Positions 61,449 through 64,000 of a stretch of 64,000 nt of DNA are shown in pieces; within the stretch, counting starts at the first letter, position 1, and every line of letters starts with the position of its first letter. The notes beneath the pieces were generated by a model. The model was given only the letters and a program-made list of their open reading frames with translations. It had not been told where the DNA came from and made no database searches. The stretch comes from Bedellia somnulentella (Eukaryota; Arthropoda; Insecta; Lepidoptera; Bedelliidae): NCBI GenBank assembly GCA_963576735.1, contig OY755187.1:8060001-8124000 (forward strand). Direction: 5' to 3'. The position numbers were made by a program, and so were the translations under genes.

Positions 61449-62116
61449 TACATACACACATACAATGTAACTTTTTACTATAGTTATTATTAGATATCAA
61501 TCTACTATGAAATGAAAATACCAAGATTAGCGTGCACCAAGTATACAGTCCATTTTCATCGGTAAATCAACATGTGTTGAACATAAAATAAAAAATGGAT
61601 CGCGAGCTAAATCTGTAATGCATGTCATGATAATATGCGTAATGAATAATGTCGTGTGTTCGTATGACACCGGCAAAACGTCACGGAATTTGAATACAAA
61701 CAGACAGACATCTTTAATTTTAGTCACGCTAGGTCTTTTTGCTTTAGAAATTATTGAGCGGGAAATCTATAGGTTTTCCGGAACAGTGAGCCGAGGATAT
61801 CAATTTAAATTATGTATGTAAATCATCAAAGACCGAATGCGAAACAATGAATCACAAAGTTAAGAAACAAATGTTAAAATACTTTTACAGGAAGTCCAAT
61901 TTTTTTAATAATAAAAGGTTATACAGATAAGCTACATTAAGTTGGGCGTGAGTATAAGTAAGTAAGTAAGTTAAACAGATAAATCAAATAATAATAAATA
62001 AAAAAAAATCTATGAAACATGCATTTAACGCACACAACCATGTACTGGACTTATACCAAAATGCATATGTACACTTTTATTTATTGTCAAAGTCTGTGGT
62101 CAATCATTCATTCATT
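61449..62116. other. Unrecognised DNA
   Basis: Nothing identified. Confidence 0.4.
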
Positions 62117-62745
62117 CACCATATACTCACGGCTATAAATCCCTTAACGGGGTAGCCACAGCTTTGTAATGAGAAATTCCTCAGCCACTTTTGGAAGTCG
62201 ATTGGGGAAAAGATGGTAATTACTAATAAATAAAGAATAAATAAAGGAAAGAAAAATTTCGACTCATTTTCGAAATTTCGAATTATGTGATAGTCAGGCG
62301 TTTTCAACATTTGCATTCTATCTGAAAAGGTAGACAAGTGGCCTTCCGAATTAGTAAAAAATTCGGAGGTAGGAAACGCAAACACTACTTAAACGTGTAA
62401 ACGAAATAAAGGATAGAAGAATTTCGCACTGGCAGCCAACTGACACGGTAGCTCAGTTGGCAGAGCGTCCGGGGCGATTACCCGAGGTCGCGGGTTCAAT
62501 CCCCGCCTGTGTCGAAATTTTTCTTTCCTTTATTTATTCTTTATTTATTAGTAATAATCCCCACATGAGGTTTTCATGAACAAAAAGATTTGAATTAAAA
62601 GATGGTAATAATAAATGTTTTTGGTGACGGGTCTCCAACCACATCGCCCAAAAATCACTTAAAAAGCCCCTATACCCTTATTCGCCTCTTACGATCACCC
62701 ACGGGTAGAAATGGGGTAGTGTTATTCTAAGCCGACACTACACGG
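62117..62745 (-). repeat. SINE-X copy split by SINE-T
   Basis: 3' half 62117-62220 (ATACTCACGGCTATAAATCC). 5' half 62610-62745 (ATAAATGTTTTTGGTGACGG to AAGCCGACACTACACGGC). Confidence 0.9.
62221..62596 (+). repeat. SINE-T copy, 376 bp, 13-bp TSD
   Basis: Inserted in SINE-X with AAAAGATGGTAAT duplicated (62208-62220, 62597-62609). The left arm TACTAATAAATAAAGAATAA, ATAAAGGAAAGAAAAATTTC is the exact inverse of the sequence after the tRNA-like unit (62447-62517: GACACGGTAGCTCAGTTGGC, B box GGTTCAATCCC). It ends CCACATGAGGTTTTCATGAA. The left tRNA unit of the 17.5-kb copy is replaced by other sequence here. Confidence 0.88.
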
Positions 62746-63186
62746 CAAATCGCCCAAAAACATATTTTTCTTATAATTTTTTGTAGTATCCCATTTTTGA
62801 ATTCTTGTTGTTATGTAATTTGTAAAACACGCAACTATAATATTCAGCACATGTTTAAAAACGAAGAGAAGAGTAGTCGTTAAAACAGAACGCAATTACT
62901 TGTATATTGGAAGAACTCATAACATTTATTTTCAGCTTTATGTAGTTGTACCCAGTGAAGTTTTCCATTTGATTTTTACGCGGATAATATCTCGAAGAAA
63001 ATAGGCACCGACTCGTAACTTTATGTCGGTTAAACGCATTTATATGCCTTGATTTAATATACTTATTTTTTTTTCAGGCTAAATGTATGCTCTTAATATT
63101 ATTATTTATTCTCACAACACGAAAATCCACAAAAACGAGTTCTTAGTTACTACTTTCCAAATCTATAACAATATACATAGATATAT
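62746..63186. other. Unrecognised DNA
   Basis: Nothing identified. Confidence 0.4.
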
Positions 63187-63342
63187 ATAACATAACATAA
63201 CATAAACGTTCACGCCGAATATCCCCGAAGGGGTTGGCAGAGGTACTAATACTTCTGAACATCACGTGACCTTGTCACCTGGTGTTCAGAGTAACCACGT
63301 TTTGCATGGACAGTGTACTCACGTGATAGGGGGCAGGCCTAT
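63187..63342 (-). repeat. SINE-Y 3' part
   Basis: (ACATA)n, AACGTTCACGCCGAATATCC to GTGATAGGGGGCAGGCCTAT, then directly SINE-X sequence. The rest of the SINE was not found within the window. Confidence 0.88.
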
Positions 63343-63822
63343 ATATATGCTCACGGCTATAAATCCCTAAAAGGGATAGACAGAGCTCCGGAATAAGAGA
63401 TTCCTCAGCCACTTTTGGAAGTAGTGTGGGAATGGATTATGAATCAACTCCAACCGCATCGCGTGGCAGTAAATTGGTGAAAGAGATCTATAGAGCCAAT
63501 GTGGAAGGTAATGTTAGCATTAGAAGAGGACGACCTCGGAGGACACATTTGGATCAAATAGAAAATGTGCTCAAAAAAGCAGGTGTCCGAAGTACGAAGA
63601 ATAAAAGAGCATATATGAAAAGATTGATGGATGTGAATGAAGCTAGAGAGTTTGCCAGGATCGTACTAAGTGGCGATCGATACTCTCTGCCTACCCCAAT
63701 GGGAACTAACGGCGTGAGTATATATGTCCAACCGCATCGCCAAAAATCACTTAAAACCCCCATACCAGTAACACCTACGGGAAGAAATGGGATAGAGCTA
63801 TATTAAGTCGACACTACACAGC
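63343..63822 (-). repeat. SINE-X copy split by LINE-Z
   Basis: 3' half 63343-63462 (TATGCTCACGGCTATAAATC). 5' half 63741-63822 (CAAAAATCACTTAAAACCCC to TAAGTCGACACTACACAGC). Confidence 0.85.
63463..63726 (+). mobile_element. LINE-Z 3' end, 264 bp, 14-bp TSD
   Basis: Reads [54 protein letters not shown]. After a one-base deletion it reads [18 protein letters not shown] to TAA. Then comes CGGCGTGAGTATATATG. The region is the C-terminal tail of a LINE reverse transcriptase ORF. The target duplication TCCAACCGCATCGC is at 63449-63462 and 63727-63740. Confidence 0.85.
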
Positions 63823-64000
63823 GATCTATAACAATTTGTTTGCAAACAAACAGATAAGTCTACAAAATGTAATTATTCAATTATAACACTATGCGCAAGA
63901 TAGTTTTACGTTTATAATTGTGTTTAAGCAATTATTTCGGGTAGAACCGTTGACTGCGTTCCACTAAGCATTATCGGTTAATGGATGCGTGTTTGTGTTG
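63823..64000. other. Unrecognised DNA at window edge
   Basis: Nothing identified. Confidence 0.4.

Overview
The window looks like nuclear DNA of a lepidopteran insect. It is AT-rich, has GT-AG introns, and is packed with short interspersed repeats whose ends carry ATAC/GTAT or ATGTT-type tails. It also holds Helitrons ending in a CCCGTGCGAAGCTGGG hairpin plus CTAG, and RTE, CR1 and LOA/R1-type LINEs. The order is inferred from repeat types I recognise, not from a search.

Only one host gene is visible. It is a glycoside hydrolase family 27 enzyme (alpha-N-acetylgalactosaminidase / alpha-galactosidase) on the minus strand. Six coding exons can be placed to the base: 50816-50976, 48632-48806, 6052-6145, 1382-1557, 736-897 and 1-188 (the last runs off the window). 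They join in phase into about 318 residues, from signal peptide to the end of the TIM barrel. Intron 2 is about 42.5 kb and accounts for most of the window. Beyond 51.2 kb (upstream of the gene) I see only repeats and unrecognised DNA.

Layout by region. 0-6.2 kb: exons 6 to 3, a tandem array of decaying exon-4 copies at 1.68-2.06 kb, and a broken Mutator-like transposase at 4.4-5.1 kb. 6.2-18.5 kb: AT-rich intron with scattered SINEs, an RTE fragment and a fold-back tRNA-derived SINE. 18.5-25.4 kb: three related Helitrons. One sits inside a SINE and carries a helicase remnant with 194-bp inverted repeats. Another is nested exactly A^T inside the third. 25.5-37.3 kb: a hAT-type MITE, many SINE copies, and an unclassified 1.67-kb element with subterminal repeats. 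37.4-41.9 kb: a 5'-truncated, very young LOA/R1-type LINE with intact ORF2 and a perfect 15-bp target duplication. 43.1-47 kb: a CR1-type LINE whose ORF1 (SGNH/esterase-like) and ORF2 overlap in the -1 frame, with canonical slippery heptamers just before the ORF1 stop. 47.3-50.8 kb: a MITE, exon 2, intron 1 and a full-length tRNA-derived SINE. 51-64 kb: SINEs, MITEs and several nested insertions.

Repeat names used below are mine. SINE-X: about 230-250 bp, about 30 copies, begins GTGTAGTGTCGGCTTAG, no tRNA head found. SINE-Y: about 330-370 bp, tRNA-derived head, about 13 copies. SINE-T: fold-back, with tRNA-like arms. SINE-M: tRNA head with a body resembling widespread lepidopteran SINEs. LINE-Z: short 3' pieces of a LINE whose protein ends in SAYPNGN. 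SINE-X, SINE-Y and LINE-Z share the same last ~35-40 bases, suggesting that LINE-Z machinery mobilised both SINEs.
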